Part shown: positions 13,562-13,958 of the stretch, piece after piece
Layout of the letters: the number at the start of each line of letters is the position of its first letter
Numbering within the stretch: position 1 is the first letter of the stretch
Origin: Spirochaetaceae bacterium
GTDB taxonomy: Bacteria; Spirochaetota; Spirochaetia; Treponematales; Treponemataceae
DNA length: 13,958 nucleotides
Direction: 5' to 3'
Assembly (NCBI GenBank): GCA_031285525.1
Contig: JAITWB010000137.1
Location: forward strand, 1-13,958
Position numbers and translations under genes: made by a program
Notes under the pieces: generated by a model
What the model was told of the DNA's origin: nothing
The model's input: the letters and a program-made list of their open reading frames with translations, nothing else
Database searches by the model: none

Positions 13562-13958
13562 CCCCGATTACTCCCAAAGAAGTATTGCAGATAGGTCTCT
13601 TTAATCCCTGAGAGCGCGCGGTTGGTTATGGGCAGTTTCTCGCCGGTCTTCATGATGAGGGAATCGCGGTGCATACTCTTTATATAATCCATGTTGACCG
13701 CAAAGGATGTGTGGGGGCGGATGAAGCGTTCGTCAGCGATAAGCCCTGAGACAGCCTCGTCAAAGGGTGTGCGTACAGTGACGCTCCGCCGCTTTTCACC
13801 GTCCGCAGTGACACAGCAGAGGGTACGCCCTTCAAGCTCGCAATAGACGATTCGGTGAAAAGGGATGGCCTCTGTCCCGTCTTTCGTTTTGAGGAGAAAG
13901 GTATTGGCGTTCCGGGCTTTCACGGCGGCGAGGGCGGTGTTCAGTTCCCGGCGCAGGG
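13558..13958 (-). CDS. LytTR-family response regulator, C-terminal DNA-binding part (5' end outside window)
   Basis: The frame is open to the window edge (reading LRRELNTALAAVKARNANTF before the domain), so the GTG at 13923 is not the true start; an N-terminal receiver domain probably lies beyond 13958. The visible part is a LytTR domain: IPFHRIVYCELEGRTLCCVT (strand and recognition start), a middle FDEAVSGLIADERFIRPHTS and the typical FAVNMDYIKSMHRDSLIMKT, ending in LPITNRAL. LytTR domains bind DNA through a beta-rich fold and usually control cell-surface, bacteriocin or virulence-like traits. It is co-translated with the histidine kinase (ATGA overlap), which should phosphorylate it. Targets cannot be read from this window. 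Confidence 0.93.
   Translation of the reverse strand, partial: LRRELNTALAAVKARNANTFLLKTKDGTEAIPFHRIVYCELEGRTLCCVTADGEKRRSVTVRTPFDEAVSGLIADERFIRPHTSFAVNMDYIKSMHRDSLIMKTGEKLPITNRALSGIKETYLQYFFGSNRG

Overview
The window looks like chromosomal DNA from a host-associated anaerobe. My best guess is a spirochaete of the genus Treponema (gut or termite-gut type). This rests on gene style rather than a marker gene: a loose lipobox, a secreted protein ending in an SH3-like domain behind a cell-wall-peptidase-like gene, a DUF3990/DUF3791-type pair, a ROK regulator and a LytTR two-component system. No rRNA, tRNA or CRISPR array was seen. Genes are tightly packed, and six neighbouring pairs overlap by four bases.

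Left part (1-2653, + strand): a tail of a MATE-family exporter, a ROK-type transcriptional regulator and an MFS permease. Each junction is a four-base stop/start overlap, so the three should be one translationally coupled transport operon. Next (2594-5628, - strand) come a 468-residue soluble protein of unknown function and a family 5 (peptide type) ABC substrate-binding protein, again overlapping by ATGA. The binding-protein gene runs tail-to-tail into the MFS gene with a 60-base overlap of coding sequence.

Middle part (about 5700-9521, mostly - strand) reads as an accessory island. The 5.7-8.4 kb part is clearly more AT-rich than its flanks. It holds a frameshifted gene remnant, a strong bidirectional-looking terminator, a secreted SH3-type protein coupled to a protein with NlpC/P60-like Cys and His motifs but no signal peptide, a short direct repeat, a scrap of an ISAs1-type transposase, and a DUF3990 (ADP-ribosyltransferase-like) plus DUF3791-like pair that looks like a toxin-antitoxin module. 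The NlpC/P60-like gene may be the orphaned C-terminal cassette of a larger secreted polymorphic toxin.

Right part (9615-13958): a + strand pair, more GC-rich than the island, made of a fold-type-I PLP aminotransferase coupled by a TTGA overlap to a family 1 (sugar type) solute-binding lipoprotein. A promoter-like sequence sits so close to the aminotransferase start that a leaderless mRNA is possible. Facing it on the - strand is a two-component system: an AgrC-like membrane histidine kinase and, running off the window edge, the LytTR DNA-binding half of its response regulator.
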